The notes under the pieces: model-generated
The model's input: the letters and a program-made list of their open reading frames with translations, nothing else
Databases searched by the model: none
Told to the model about the DNA's origin: nothing
Assembly (NCBI RefSeq): GCF_016775475.1
Contig: NZ_JAEUXJ010000005.1
Coordinates: 337,235-401,234 of the forward strand
DNA: 64,000 nucleotides
Reading direction: 5' to 3'
Source of the DNA: Belnapia mucosa
GTDB taxonomy: Bacteria; Pseudomonadota; Alphaproteobacteria; Acetobacterales; Acetobacteraceae
Shown here: piece by piece, positions 17,714 through 26,644 of the stretch
How positions within the stretch are numbered: position 1 is the stretch's first letter
Layout of the letters: each line of letters starts with the position of its first letter
Program-made: the position numbers and the translations under genes

Positions 17714-18833
17714 GAATGGCCGCGAGGTCGAGAACGGCCTTCGGCTGCTGCTTCGCCAGCCAGCGGTAGAGCGCCGCGTGACGGTCCACCTGCCGGTCCA
17801 GCGAGAAACCCTCGGCCGCGCGCCGCATCGCCGCAGCGCCCATGCGCTGGCAGGCCGCTGCGTCGCCCAGCAGGGCGGTCAGGCGCTGGGCATAGCCTTC
17901 CACGTCGTCCACCCCGCACAGATGCCCGGTCTTGCCCTCAACCACCAGCTCGTCGGTGCCCGGAACGCGGGAGGCGACGACCGGGATGCCGAGCTGCATC
18001 GCCTCGATCACCGAGACGGGCAGGCCTTCCCATCGGGACGGGAGCAGCATGACCCGCGACTGCGCCAGGGCGGCCAGCGCCTGGTCGTGCGACTGCGCGC
18101 CGAGGAAGGTGACCTGCGCCTCCAGCCCGGCGCTCGCCACGCTGGCGCGCAGCGCCGCCTCGCACTCGCCGCCGCCGATCACCGCGAGGCGCGGGCGCTG
18201 CGGCTGCATCGCGCGCAGGATCCGGGGCAGGATCAGCGGGTTCTTCTGCGGATGCAGCCGGCCGAGGAAGGCGATGTCGAAGCGGGCCTCGCCGGCAGCC
18301 GGCGCCACGGTCCGGGCCGCGGTGCCGTTATGGATCACCTCATGGGTGTCCTCCTGGCCGATGATGCCGTCGCGCAGCGCCAGGGCGCGCTCATTGGCCG
18401 AGACATAGACGCGGGCATCGGCACGCTTGGCGCAGAACCACTCCGCCCACCGCGCCGCCTGCCGGACCCCGGCCCGCTTGTGCTGGTAGTGGAAGCCATG
18501 GACCGTATAGGCCAGGGCCCGCCGCGCGCCGCGCGGCAGCATCGCCGCCGGCAGCCCGGCCCGGGCGCCATGCGCGTGCAGGATGGTGTCGGGGCGCCGC
18601 TCGAGATGCGCGCTCAGCCGGCGCGCCACGTCCAGGCTGCCGCTGCGGCGGGAGAAGTCGATCTCCAGCGTTTCGAGGCCGGCGCGGCGGGCTTCGTCGA
18701 GCAGGTAGGAATCGGGCTGGCCCGCGACGGTGACGCCGAAGCCACGCTCCGCCAGCCGCCGGGAGAGGTCGAGCACCACGGTCGTGCCACCGCCGGCCTT
18801 ACCATCGCCGATGATCTGCGTGACGTGCTGCAT
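17700..18833 (-). CDS. Family 4 glycosyltransferase
   Basis: Retaining GT-B enzyme, 377 residues from the ATG at 18833. It has an N-terminal acceptor half with the glycine-rich DGKAGGGTTVVLDLSRRLAERG, and a C-terminal donor half with FLGRLHPQKNPLILPR near residue 205. The EX7E-type motif SRWEGLPVSVIEAMQLGIPVVA lies near residue 285. It is the first gene of the GT4-flippase-hydrolase unit. Two CCTAGG-type palindromes lie 105-128 bp upstream of the start. Ten residues of an alternative earlier start (18863) would reach into the non-coding stretch and are less likely. Confidence 0.9.
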   Translation of the reverse strand: MQHVTQIIGDGKAGGGTTVVLDLSRRLAERGFGVTVAGQPDSYLLDEARRAGLETLEIDFSRRSGSLDVARRLSAHLERRPDTILHAHGARAGLPAAMLPRGARRALAYTVHGFHYQHKRAGVRQAARWAEWFCAKRADARVYVSANERALALRDGIIGQEDTHEVIHNGTAARTVAPAAGEARFDIAFLGRLHPQKNPLILPRILRAMQPQRPRLAVIGGGECEAALRASVASAGLEAQVTFLGAQSHDQALAALAQSRVMLLPSRWEGLPVSVIEAMQLGIPVVASRVPGTDELVVEGKTGHLCGVDDVEGYAQRLTALLGDAAACQRMGAAAMRRAAEGFSLDRQVDRHAALYRWLAKQQPKAVLDLAAIHAGA

Positions 18834-18937
18834 AGCGCTGCTTCCGTGCCTTCGTGATGACACCGATGTCGCGCATTGGCGCCACAGACTCTATTCGGCG
18901 TGACGACTTAGGCGCGGGGCCTCATCGGCCTGCGGCC

Positions 18938-18961
18938 GACCTAGGCCGGTCGGCCTAGGCC
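18938..18961. promoter_or_regulatory. Paired CCTAGGCC palindromes upstream of GT4 unit
   Basis: A degenerate copy, ACCTAGGCC (18939-18947), and a perfect GGCCTAGGCC (18952-18961) lie side by side, nested in a wider GGCCGACC/GGTCGGCC inverted repeat. Centre-to-centre spacing is about 14 bp. They lie 105-128 bp upstream of the GT4 start codon. This matches the palindrome upstream of the exoP-like and exoY-like genes. Confidence 0.5.
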
Positions 18962-19014
18962 TCGCTGGGGCCGTCTCCCCTGGCGGTTCGGGTCAAGGGG
19001 CCGGAATTGATAAT

Positions 19015-19032
19015 GCCGGCCCTGTGGCCGGC
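19015..19032 (-). terminator. GC-rich hairpin downstream of exoY-like gene
   Basis: GCCGGCC (19015-19021) and GGCCGGC (19026-19032) form a perfect 7-bp stem with a CTGT loop, about 48 bp past the stop of the leftward priming transferase gene. Leftward transcription continues into ATTATCAATTCC, which is only mildly U-rich. This makes a possible weak intrinsic terminator. Confidence 0.4.
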
Positions 19033-19079
19033 GTTGGGGGAGTCCAGGCGGGTGGCGGTCTGCGGGAAGCCTGGCCGGT

Positions 19080-19748
19080 TCAGCAGGCGCCCTGGCGGCG
19101 GATCACGGCGCCGACGGTGCTGAGCAGGATGTGCAGGTCCCGGACAAAAGAGGAGTGCCGCACATAATCCGTGTCGAGCGCGACCCGCTCCTCATAGCCG
19201 GTATCGCTGCGGCCGCCGACCTGCCAGGGGCCGGTCACGCCGGGGCGCACCGAGAGATAATCCTGCACCGCGCCGCGGGGGGCATAGAACCGCTCCAGCT
19301 CGTCGCGGACCACAGGGCGGGGGCCGACCAGGCTCATCTCGCCGCGCAGCACATTGACCAGCTGCGGCAACTCATCGAGCGAGGTGGAGCGCAGCACGCG
19401 GCCGATCCGGGTCACGCGCGGGTCGGCCTTCAGCTTGCGCGTCGCCTCCCATTCGGCGCGGGCGGCCGGGTCGCGCGCCAGCAGGTCCCGCAGGGCCCGG
19501 TCGGCATCGGTGCGCATGGAGCGGAACTTCAGGCAGCCGAACTCGGCGCCGCCGCGCCCGATGCGCCGGTGGGCGAAGAAGACCGGGCCGCCATCGGCGC
19601 AGGCGGCGATGGCCAGCACCAGGAAGATCGGCGAGAGCAGCGCCAGCAGGACCACCGCGCCCACAAGGTCGATGAGGCGCTTGGCCGCCGGCCAGGGCGC
19701 GATCGCGAAGTCAGCCTGGGATGCATGGGAGATCGTGGAGTATGACAT
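19080..19748 (-). CDS. exoY: Undecaprenyl-phosphate sugar-1-phosphate transferase, ExoY/WcaJ-like
   Basis: Priming enzyme that transfers the first hexose-1-phosphate to undecaprenyl phosphate. With the ATG at 19748 it has 222 residues, close to ExoY. It has one N-terminal membrane hairpin (LIDLVGAVVLLALLSPIFLVLAI) and the catalytic domain blocks KFRSMRTDAD, STSLDELPQLVNVLRGEMSLVGPRP and SVRPGVTGPWQVGGRS. A GTG at 19859 would add 37 unconserved residues and place the 19844 palindrome inside the gene, so I rejected it. It is transcribed alone, divergent from the hybrid kinase. Confidence 0.92.
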   Translation of the reverse strand: MSYSTISHASQADFAIAPWPAAKRLIDLVGAVVLLALLSPIFLVLAIAACADGGPVFFAHRRIGRGGAEFGCLKFRSMRTDADRALRDLLARDPAARAEWEATRKLKADPRVTRIGRVLRSTSLDELPQLVNVLRGEMSLVGPRPVVRDELERFYAPRGAVQDYLSVRPGVTGPWQVGGRSDTGYEERVALDTDYVRHSSFVRDLHILLSTVGAVIRRQGAC

Positions 19749-19843
19749 GGGACTGTGACCGCCGCTGCTGGCCGGCCGGAAGACCGGGCCCGTGATGGGC
19801 TGGAAATAAGCTGGCAGGGTCGTCGCCGCATATTCGGGCGCAT

Positions 19844-19851
19844 GGCCTAGG
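19844..19851. promoter_or_regulatory. GGCCTAGG partial palindrome upstream of exoY
   Basis: Eight of ten bases of the GGCCTAGGCC motif, 96 bp upstream of the exoY-like start codon, within the 231-bp divergent region shared with the hybrid kinase gene. It forms a pair with the perfect copy at 19910-19919. Confidence 0.4.
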
Positions 19852-19909
19852 GTCGCCACCGGCGAGACGGCCTATCTGAACCGGCCGGGACCGCCAGTGA
19901 CAGTTGGCG

Positions 19910-19919
19910 GGCCTAGGCC
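19910..19919. promoter_or_regulatory. GGCCTAGGCC palindrome in exoY/hybrid-kinase divergent region
   Basis: Perfect copy of the locus-specific palindrome, 61 bp upstream of the kinase start (19980) and 162 bp upstream of the exoY-like start (19748). It is followed by ATTCGGCGT, which also occurs near 18893 in the GT4 upstream gap. It is placed to act on one or both divergent promoters. Confidence 0.5.
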
Positions 19920-19979
19920 ATTCGGCGTAGTCCTCCCGCCCGCCGCGGCAGGCCAGCCAAGGCAGAGGAGGTGCATCAG

Positions 19980-22900
19980 ATGACCCCTGCACCGCCCCAT
20001 GCGCGGGAAGCGGACCGGCTGCGCGAATTGGAGCGCCTCCGCATCCTCGATACCGGGGCCGAGGCCGATCTCGACATCCTGGTCGAGCTGGCCCGCGAGG
20101 CGACGGGCTTCCCCATCGCCCTGATCAGCCTCGTCGACGCGAACCGCCAGTGGTTCAAGGCCTGCCTCGGCATGCCCGGCGGCATGCGGGAATCCCCGCG
20201 GGAGACGGCCTTCTGCGCCCATGCGATCCTCGAGACCGATCCGCTGGTCATCGAGGATGCCGACGCCGATCCGCGCTTCGCCGACAATCCCCTGGTGACC
20301 GGCCCGCCCTTCATCCGGGCCTATGCCGGCGTGCCGCTGGTGACCCGGCTTGGCCTGCCGGTCGGCACGCTCTGCGTGCTGGACACCGTTCCGCGCCGCC
20401 CCGATGAGGCGCAGCTCCGGACCCTGCGCCGGCTCGCGGCGATCGCGGTGTCGATCATGGAACGCCGTCGCCTGGCGATCGGGCCGGAGGCTCGGGCCGA
20501 GCCCGGGTTGCTCCCGGCCGGGGACCGCGCGCCGCAGCCCCGCCTCCCGGCGCCTGCCGCGCCGGAGGCCGGCCGATCCGTCTGGTCGATCTCGGAACAG
20601 CAGCGCGGCGGTGCGGCGGGCGACCGCCGGGCGCCGAACCGGCGGCGCAGCATCGATGGCGTGCTGGAGGCGATGCCGCTCGGCCTGCATGCCGTGGACC
20701 AGGCCGGCCGCCTCTGGGCCGCGAATCGCAAGGCCTTCGAGATGGTGGGCCTCGATGTCGAGGCCGCGCTGCTCTCGGCCGACCCGGCGGGACTGATCCA
20801 TGCGCGGATGGCCGATCTCGGCATCCTCGGGGATGGCGATCCGCAGCCTCGGCTCGCCGCCTTCGCCGAGGACCTTGCCGCGGGGCGCCCCTTCCTCCAT
20901 CGCAGCTTCCTGCCGGACGGGGTCTGGGTCGAATGCATCAGCAGGCCGGTGCCGGGCCTCGGCAACATCGTCCTGCTCCGCGACATCACCGAGGTCGCCC
21001 AGGCCAGGCGCGATGTGACCCAGCTGCGGCAGGCGAACTCGCTGCTCAAGCGCGCGATTGATGCGGCGCCTTCTGGGGTCGCGGTCCTCGAAGCGGGCTC
21101 GCCGAGCCTGCCGATCCTCTACTGGAACGCCGCGGCCCTGCGCTTCCAGGTCCGCTCGGCTGCGGAGCGGGCACGGCCGGCCATCACCGGCTGGCGGCGG
21201 CTGATCGGCCCGGCGCCCGGCCCGGAGGAGGTGGTGGCGCGGGTGGATGCGGCAGTGTCGGCGGGCGAAGCGGTGGAAGCCGAGCTTTGCGTCGACTGCA
21301 CCGAAGGTGGGCAGCGCTGGGTCGATCTCCGCATGTCGCCAATCTTCGGGGAGACCCGGAAGACCGAGCATTTCGTGGCGGTACTGTCGGACCGTACCGC
21401 GCATCGCGAGCTGGTCGCCGAGCTGCATGCCGCCCATGCCGAGGCCCTGCGTGCGAGCCAGGCCAAATCGGACTTCCTGGCCACCGTCAGCCACGAGATC
21501 CGGACGCCGCTCAACGGAATCATCGGCATGGTCGGCCTGCTGGCGGGCACCGAGCTGGATCCCGAGCAGCGCCACTTCACCGAAACCGCCCTGGGATCGG
21601 CCGAGCTGCTGCTCTCGGTCATCAACGATATCCTCGATGTCGCCAAGCTCGAGGCGAACCAGTTCGAGCTCGAGGATATCGATTTCGACCTGGGCGAGAC
21701 GGTGGAGAACGTAGCGGCCCTCGTCTCCGGCCGGGCCGCCGAGAAGGGCATCGAACTCGCGGTCGATATCGCCCCGGCGGTGCAGGGCATGGTCCGCGGC
21801 GATCCGACGCGGCTGTCCCAGATCCTGCTGAACCTGCTCGGCAATGCGGTGAAATTCACCGAGGCCGGGCATGTCGTCATCGCGGCGCGGCGCCTGGAGG
21901 GGCGGGTCGTCCGCTTCGCCGTGAGCGATACCGGCCCCGGGATCGAGGCTGCGGCGCTGGAGCGGCTGTTCGAGAAATTCACCCAGGCCGATGCCTCGAT
22001 CACCCGTCGCTATGGCGGCACCGGCCTCGGGCTGGCGATCGCCAAGCAGGTGACCGAGCTGATGGGCGGCCGCATCGGCGTGGAGACCGTGCCCGGCCGT
22101 GGCTCCACCTTCTGGATCGAGACTCCGCTCGAGACGCTGGGCCGCGAGCAGCCGAGGCGGCGCGCGGTCACGGTCGGGCTGACGGGGCGGCGGGTGCTGG
22201 TGGTCGACGACCTGGAGGTCAACCGGACCATCCTGATGCGGCAGCTCCTGGATATCGGGCTGGATTGCGTGGCCGCATCGGGCGGCAGCGACGCGATCGC
22301 CCTGGTCGATGCCGCGCTGGCGCAGGGGCACGCCTTCGATATCGCCCTGCTCGACCAGATGATGCCGGGCATGAGCGGGGCGGAAATCGCCCGGCGCCTG
22401 CGCGGGGGGCCGGGCGGGCCGGGCCTGCGGATCATCCTCGCATCCTCGGCGGCGGAGCGGCTGGCGGCCGCTGACCGGCGGCTGTTCGATGCCGTCATCA
22501 CCAAGCCCATTCGCCACCGCGACCTGGTGGCAGTGCTGACCGATGCCTTGGGATCCCGTCATGCGGCGGGCAGGGAGCAGGGGATGGCCTCGGCGGACCC
22601 GCAGCCGGCCCCACGCACCGGCCGGATCCTTGTCGCCGAGGACAACCCGGTCAACCGCGAGATCACCGAACGGACCCTCCGCGCCGCCGGGCACCAGGTG
22701 AGCAGCGCCGCAGATGGTGCCGAGGCGGTGGCGGCGGTGGCCGAAACCGAGTTCGACCTGGTGCTCATGGATGTCGAGATGCCCGGCATGGACGGGCTCG
22801 AAGCCATGCGGCGGATCCGGGCCATGGACGGAACGCCGGCGAGGCTGCCGGTCATCGCCCTGACGGCCCATGCCATGGCCGGCACGCGTGAGCGGCTGCT

Positions 22901-23396
22901 GGCCGCCGGCATGACGGATTACCTGACCAAGCCATTCCGCAGCAGCGAATTGCTGGCGAAGATCCAGTCCTATCTGAGCGGCGAGACGGCTGCCACGCCA
23001 TCATCCGGCGGCGATGCAGACGGCCCTGACGTCAAGACCGCAGCCGTGCCGGTGCTGGACGAGGCGGCACTGAGCCAGCTGGCCAGCCTGCCGGCGGATG
23101 GCCTGCGCCAGATCCTGGAGAAATTCGACGAAGAGGCGGCACGGCAGCTTGGGCTGCTCACCCAGGCCGTGACCGAGGCCGACCCGGATGTCACGCGGCA
23201 GATCGCGCATCGCCTGGTCGGCGGCTACGGCATGCTCGGGGCGTCGCGTCTCGCCAGTCTTGCCCAAGGGATCGAGCTGGCACCGGGCGAGGCGCGATCG
23301 GTCGAACCCGCGCTCGCCGCCCTGCTGCAGGAGCATGAGGCGACCCTGGCCGAGCTGAAACGGCGGTTGCAGCCCGCTCTCTCAACAAAAAGTTGA
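19980..23396 (+). CDS. Hybrid sensor histidine kinase: GAF-PAS-HisKA-HATPase-REC-REC-Hpt
   Basis: Cytoplasmic phosphorelay kinase, 1138 residues, no membrane helix. Order: GAF (~1-165), two PAS-like segments (~215-330 and ~345-485), HisKA with phospho-accepting His505 (SHEIRTPLNG), and HATPase (NAVKFT, DTGPGI, GGTGLGLAIAKQ). Then REC1 with Asp792 (LLDQMMPGM), REC2 with Asp931 (LMDVEMPGMDG) and a C-terminal Hpt with His1077 (AHRLVGGYGMLGA). The ATG at 19980 is supported by AGGAGG at 19966-19971; a GTG at 19971 overlaps that ribosome site. The gene is divergent from exoY and followed by a LuxR-type regulator, so it probably controls exopolysaccharide output. The input signal is unknown. Confidence 0.92.
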   Translation: MTPAPPHAREADRLRELERLRILDTGAEADLDILVELAREATGFPIALISLVDANRQWFKACLGMPGGMRESPRETAFCAHAILETDPLVIEDADADPRFADNPLVTGPPFIRAYAGVPLVTRLGLPVGTLCVLDTVPRRPDEAQLRTLRRLAAIAVSIMERRRLAIGPEARAEPGLLPAGDRAPQPRLPAPAAPEAGRSVWSISEQQRGGAAGDRRAPNRRRSIDGVLEAMPLGLHAVDQAGRLWAANRKAFEMVGLDVEAALLSADPAGLIHARMADLGILGDGDPQPRLAAFAEDLAAGRPFLHRSFLPDGVWVECISRPVPGLGNIVLLRDITEVAQARRDVTQLRQANSLLKRAIDAAPSGVAVLEAGSPSLPILYWNAAALRFQVRSAAERARPAITGWRRLIGPAPGPEEVVARVDAAVSAGEAVEAELCVDCTEGGQRWVDLRMSPIFGETRKTEHFVAVLSDRTAHRELVAELHAAHAEALRASQAKSDFLATVSHEIRTPLNGIIGMVGLLAGTELDPEQRHFTETALGSAELLLSVINDILDVAKLEANQFELEDIDFDLGETVENVAALVSGRAAEKGIELAVDIAPAVQGMVRGDPTRLSQILLNLLGNAVKFTEAGHVVIAARRLEGRVVRFAVSDTGPGIEAAALERLFEKFTQADASITRRYGGTGLGLAIAKQVTELMGGRIGVETVPGRGSTFWIETPLETLGREQPRRRAVTVGLTGRRVLVVDDLEVNRTILMRQLLDIGLDCVAASGGSDAIALVDAALAQGHAFDIALLDQMMPGMSGAEIARRLRGGPGGPGLRIILASSAAERLAAADRRLFDAVITKPIRHRDLVAVLTDALGSRHAAGREQGMASADPQPAPRTGRILVAEDNPVNREITERTLRAAGHQVSSAADGAEAVAAVAETEFDLVLMDVEMPGMDGLEAMRRIRAMDGTPARLPVIALTAHAMAGTRERLLAAGMTDYLTKPFRSSELLAKIQSYLSGETAATPSSGGDADGPDVKTAAVPVLDEAALSQLASLPADGLRQILEKFDEEAARQLGLLTQAVTEADPDVTRQIAHRLVGGYGMLGASRLASLAQGIELAPGEARSVEPALAALLQEHEATLAELKRRLQPALSTKS

Positions 23397-23580
23397 GATA
23401 TAGGAGTGGCTTGGATTAAGATGTCGGACGGCAGGGCAATGCTGATCCCAACAGCGTCAGCCCGCACAGAAAATACGACATACCCTGGATTATTGTCGGG
23501 GTCGTCTGTTTCTCCCGCTGCCGAGCTTGGTAGTGTCCCGGCCGCCATCAGGCAGGGGCTGCAAATGAGGATTGCTTCGG

Positions 23581-24249
23581 ATGAGTGACCCGCGGCGAAC
23601 CGCGCTGGTGGCAGATGATGACGAGTTCTTCCGCATGGCCGCTCGCGTCGTCCTCACCGGACGGCTGGGTTTCGCCGATGTCACGGAATGCGATTCCTTC
23701 GACTCCGCCATGGAGCAGCTCGGCGGGCCGGAACGGCGGGTTGGCCTGGCGCTGATGGATCTGGCGATGCCGGGCATGGAGAGCGCCGCCAACTTGGCCG
23801 CCGTCCGCGAATGCTTTCCGGACATCCGCGTTGCCGTGGTCTCCGCCTCGGAACGCCGCGAGGACATCCTGCTCGCCCTCGCATCCGGCGTGCATGGCTA
23901 TGTCCCGAAACGCCTCGGGATCGGCGAGATGACCCAGGCCCTCGAGGCGATCCTGAACGGCCAGATCTATGTTCCCTCCTCCCTGGCGCAGTTGCCGGCC
24001 GCCTCGGCCAGCGCTGCGCCGCCGGCGGCGGAGGAGGCCACGGCATCGCTGCCATTGACGCCGCGGCAGCGCGACGTGCTGGAACTCATCGTGCGCGGCC
24101 AATCCAACAAGGAAATCGCGCGGACCCTCGGCCTCGGCGAGGGAACGGTGAAGATTCACCTCGCGGCCCTGTTCCGCAATCTCGGCGTCGCCAATCGGGC
24201 CTCCGCCGCCGTGGTCGGCGCCCGCCTGCTTCAAGGCAATGAGCGCTGA
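23581..24249 (+). CDS. LuxR/NarL-type response regulator
   Basis: A 222-residue two-domain regulator. The receiver domain (residues ~5-125) has the acidic pocket at ADDDE and probable phospho-Asp60 in LMDLAMPGM. An Ala-rich linker (~140-160) leads to the C-terminal LuxR helix-turn-helix (LTPRQRDVLELIVRGQSNKEIARTL, then GTVKIHLAALFRNLGVANR). The ATG at 23581 has GAGG 10 bases upstream. It follows the hybrid kinase by 184 bp and converges on the GH16 gene. It is the most likely output of that phosphorelay and a candidate binder of the locus palindromes; both are inference. Confidence 0.92.
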   Translation: MSDPRRTALVADDDEFFRMAARVVLTGRLGFADVTECDSFDSAMEQLGGPERRVGLALMDLAMPGMESAANLAAVRECFPDIRVAVVSASERREDILLALASGVHGYVPKRLGIGEMTQALEAILNGQIYVPSSLAQLPAASASAAPPAAEEATASLPLTPRQRDVLELIVRGQSNKEIARTLGLGEGTVKIHLAALFRNLGVANRASAAVVGARLLQGNER

Positions 24250-24274
24250 CCGGCCGGGAACGGATGGGCGGGCC

Positions 24275-26353
24275 TCAGGCCAGCACGGTGTCGGACTGAT
24301 AGACGCGGATGTAGTCGATCTGCATCTCCGCCGGGAAGGGCGTCGTGCCATCAACCATGCCGCCCCAATTGCCGCCGACCGCCAGGTTGACCACCAGGAA
24401 GCTCGGGCCGAAATCGCGGTAGGCGGCGCCGTCGAGGCGTGCGGTTTCCTGCCCATCGACGAAGAAGCGCAATGCGTCGGGCGTCCAGAGCAGGCCATAG
24501 GCGTGGAAGCCCGCCGCATAATCGAAATCCAGCGCAACCGGCTGGCTGGTGTGCAGCCCGGAGCGGAAGTCGTGGGTCGATTGGTAGACTGTGCCGGTAT
24601 CCCCGCCCAGCGCCTCCATGATGTCGATCTCGCCCAGGCCGACCAGCCAGAAGGCCGGCCACAATCCCTGGCCTTCCGGCAGTTGCGCCCGGATCTCCCA
24701 ATAGCCGTATTGCTGCCAGAAGCCGCCCGCATGCGGCCCGGCCGAGGCCGGCCCGCCTGAGGTTTCCAGGACACCGGAGACATAGGGCGTCGAGACCACG
24801 TCCCGCAGCGTGTCCGGCGTCGGGATGGCGGTGATGGTGAGGTTGCCGTTGGCCAGGCTGAACGGGTTGTGGGGCTGGGCGCCGAAACCTGGATCGACAT
24901 AGGTCTGCTGTTCGCCGTTGTCGGCGAAGCGGCGCAGATTCTCCCAATGCGCGAGAAGCGGCGAGAAGGGCCCACCTTCCGACAGGAAGAGCGGCGCGGC
25001 GGGATCGTTGAACTCCGCGGCGAAGGTGGCGTGATAGCCACGCAGGTCGAGCATCGGCTTGGGCAGGGCAAAATCGCCGGCCGAGAACTCCGCCTTGCTG
25101 CGCCCCCAGAAGGTGAGCGTATCGCCGGTGGCAAGCGTCAACTTGGCACCGTTCGCGGTATCGGTCAGGGCGGCCAGCACCCCGGTGGCGGTGTCGAAGG
25201 AATCCTTGAGGCGAAGCTGATCCTCGCCGGGCGTGAAATCCAGGATGACATCCCGGCCATAGCCGATGCCGAAGACGAAGCTGTCATGCCCGCCGCCGCC
25301 GACCAGCACATCATCCCCGCCGCGGCCGTCGAGCAGGTTGTCGCCGGCGCCGCCCAGCATCCAATTCGCCAGCTCGTTCCCGATCGCCTGGGCCGAGCCG
25401 CCATCCATGATCCGGATATTCTCGACATGGGCAGGAAGCCGATACACGCCGGCCGACCAGAACAGGACGGTGTCGACGCCGCCGCCGGCATTCTCGATGA
25501 CGAGATCGCCCGGGGCCACATCATAGGTATCGTCGCCCAGGCCACCGGACATGGTATCGGCACCACCGGCGTCATAGATCTGATCATGGGCCGCGCTGCC
25601 CGTCAGGACCTCCGAGGCGGTGGTGCCGACGACCCAGGCATTCGCCGCGGCACTCGGCCGTGCGGCGGTCGCCCCGGCCAGGGAGATCGCTGCGTAGCTC
25701 TCCAGGCTGGGCGCACCGGTCGGCAGCGCGAGGGTGCCAGTGGCGGCATCCAGCGTCGCCGTCTGGACGGTGATATGACCCTGGCTCTCGAAGACACCAT
25801 CGGTGACGGCATAGGTGATGACGAAGGACCCGCCGCCCGCGCCGGCGACAAAGCGGATTTCATCCTCCACCAGCGCGACGGCGGGTCTGGTCGAGGACAG
25901 GCTCACGAGCTGCAGCGCCTGGCCGTCCGGATCGGTGTCATTGGCCAGGGCCGCCGCCAGGCCGAACCGGACCATGCTGCCCGCCGAGACCAGCCAGCTG
26001 TCATCGACAAGACGAGGCGCCTGGCCCAGCGGCGGCGCCAGGCTCAGCATCGTGCCGTCGCCGAAGCGCAGCCATTCGACCGAGGTGAGGATGTCGGTCC
26101 CATCGCTGCCATCGGCGGGGTTGGTGTCGCTGACCCGGACGCTGCCATTGGCGAGCCAGATGACCCGATACCCGGCGCGGGTTCCGGCCAGGACGGCGAT
26201 GTCCGTGCCTGCGCCGCCATTGAGGATATCGTTGCCGGCGCCACCGATGAGCGTGTCGTCGCCGTCCCGACCCAGGAGGGTGTCGTCGCCGGCAGTGCCC
26301 CTGACTTCGGTCAAGGAAACGGTTTTGGTCGAATTCTTTTGCCCAGCGGCCAT
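24275..26353 (-). CDS. RTX-domain GH16 glycanase (matrix depolymerase), type I secretion substrate
   Basis: A 692-residue protein without a Sec signal. N-terminal RTX nonapeptides (DDTLLGRDGDDTLIGGAGND, residues ~20-45) are followed by a cadherin/VCBS-like segment to ~210 and a second RTX block (~235-380). The C-terminal GH16 domain begins near residue 445. The GH16 signature is E575-I-D-I-M-E580, containing nucleophile and acid/base. The protein ends DTVLA, the acidic-then-hydrophobic end typical of type I secretion substrates. It resembles PlyA/ExsH-type EPS depolymerases. The ATG at 26353 is chosen because earlier in-frame starts add unconserved sequence. It is placed beside the kinase/regulator pair. 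Confidence 0.88.
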   Translation of the reverse strand: MAAGQKNSTKTVSLTEVRGTAGDDTLLGRDGDDTLIGGAGNDILNGGAGTDIAVLAGTRAGYRVIWLANGSVRVSDTNPADGSDGTDILTSVEWLRFGDGTMLSLAPPLGQAPRLVDDSWLVSAGSMVRFGLAAALANDTDPDGQALQLVSLSSTRPAVALVEDEIRFVAGAGGGSFVITYAVTDGVFESQGHITVQTATLDAATGTLALPTGAPSLESYAAISLAGATAARPSAAANAWVVGTTASEVLTGSAAHDQIYDAGGADTMSGGLGDDTYDVAPGDLVIENAGGGVDTVLFWSAGVYRLPAHVENIRIMDGGSAQAIGNELANWMLGGAGDNLLDGRGGDDVLVGGGGHDSFVFGIGYGRDVILDFTPGEDQLRLKDSFDTATGVLAALTDTANGAKLTLATGDTLTFWGRSKAEFSAGDFALPKPMLDLRGYHATFAAEFNDPAAPLFLSEGGPFSPLLAHWENLRRFADNGEQQTYVDPGFGAQPHNPFSLANGNLTITAIPTPDTLRDVVSTPYVSGVLETSGGPASAGPHAGGFWQQYGYWEIRAQLPEGQGLWPAFWLVGLGEIDIMEALGGDTGTVYQSTHDFRSGLHTSQPVALDFDYAAGFHAYGLLWTPDALRFFVDGQETARLDGAAYRDFGPSFLVVNLAVGGNWGGMVDGTTPFPAEMQIDYIRVYQSDTVLA

Positions 26354-26644
26354 CACTATTCTCTGGTGGCGGATCAGCCGCCGCGCAACCATAGGTAGTG
26401 AAATCTTCCGTATTGAGCAACCGGACGACCCGAAAACAGGTCTGCAACGAACATCAAATCGCCGTTGGCCCCCAAGGTCCGTGGCGTGAACGATGGAGCT
26501 GGGCCAAGCTGGTGGAATGACGCCCGAGCCGATAGCCACCCCGGCGACCGCTTTCGGCCGAGATCACCAGCCACGCCCTATGGCTGCATGAGGTCTACAG
26601 CGTGAGCCTGCGGCACATGAGGTGCACCCTTGCCGGACGTGGGA
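26354..26644. other. Non-coding stretch upstream of the GH16 gene
   Basis: No convincing gene. It is less GC-rich near 26390-26460 and probably holds the GH16 promoter, but no clear -35/-10 pair was found. A short GGCGG...CCGCC hairpin (26366-26380) lies just upstream of the GH16 start. Confidence 0.4.

Noticed and set aside
19872..22871. Long minus-strand open frame opposite the hybrid kinase
   Set aside because: Complement shadow of a clearly recognised kinase; composition is typical of antisense frames in GC-rich DNA.
23381..23397. CTCAAC-AAAAA-GTTGAG hairpin at the end of the hybrid kinase gene as a terminator
   Set aside because: The stem is only 6 bp, overlaps the stop codon and has no U-run after it.
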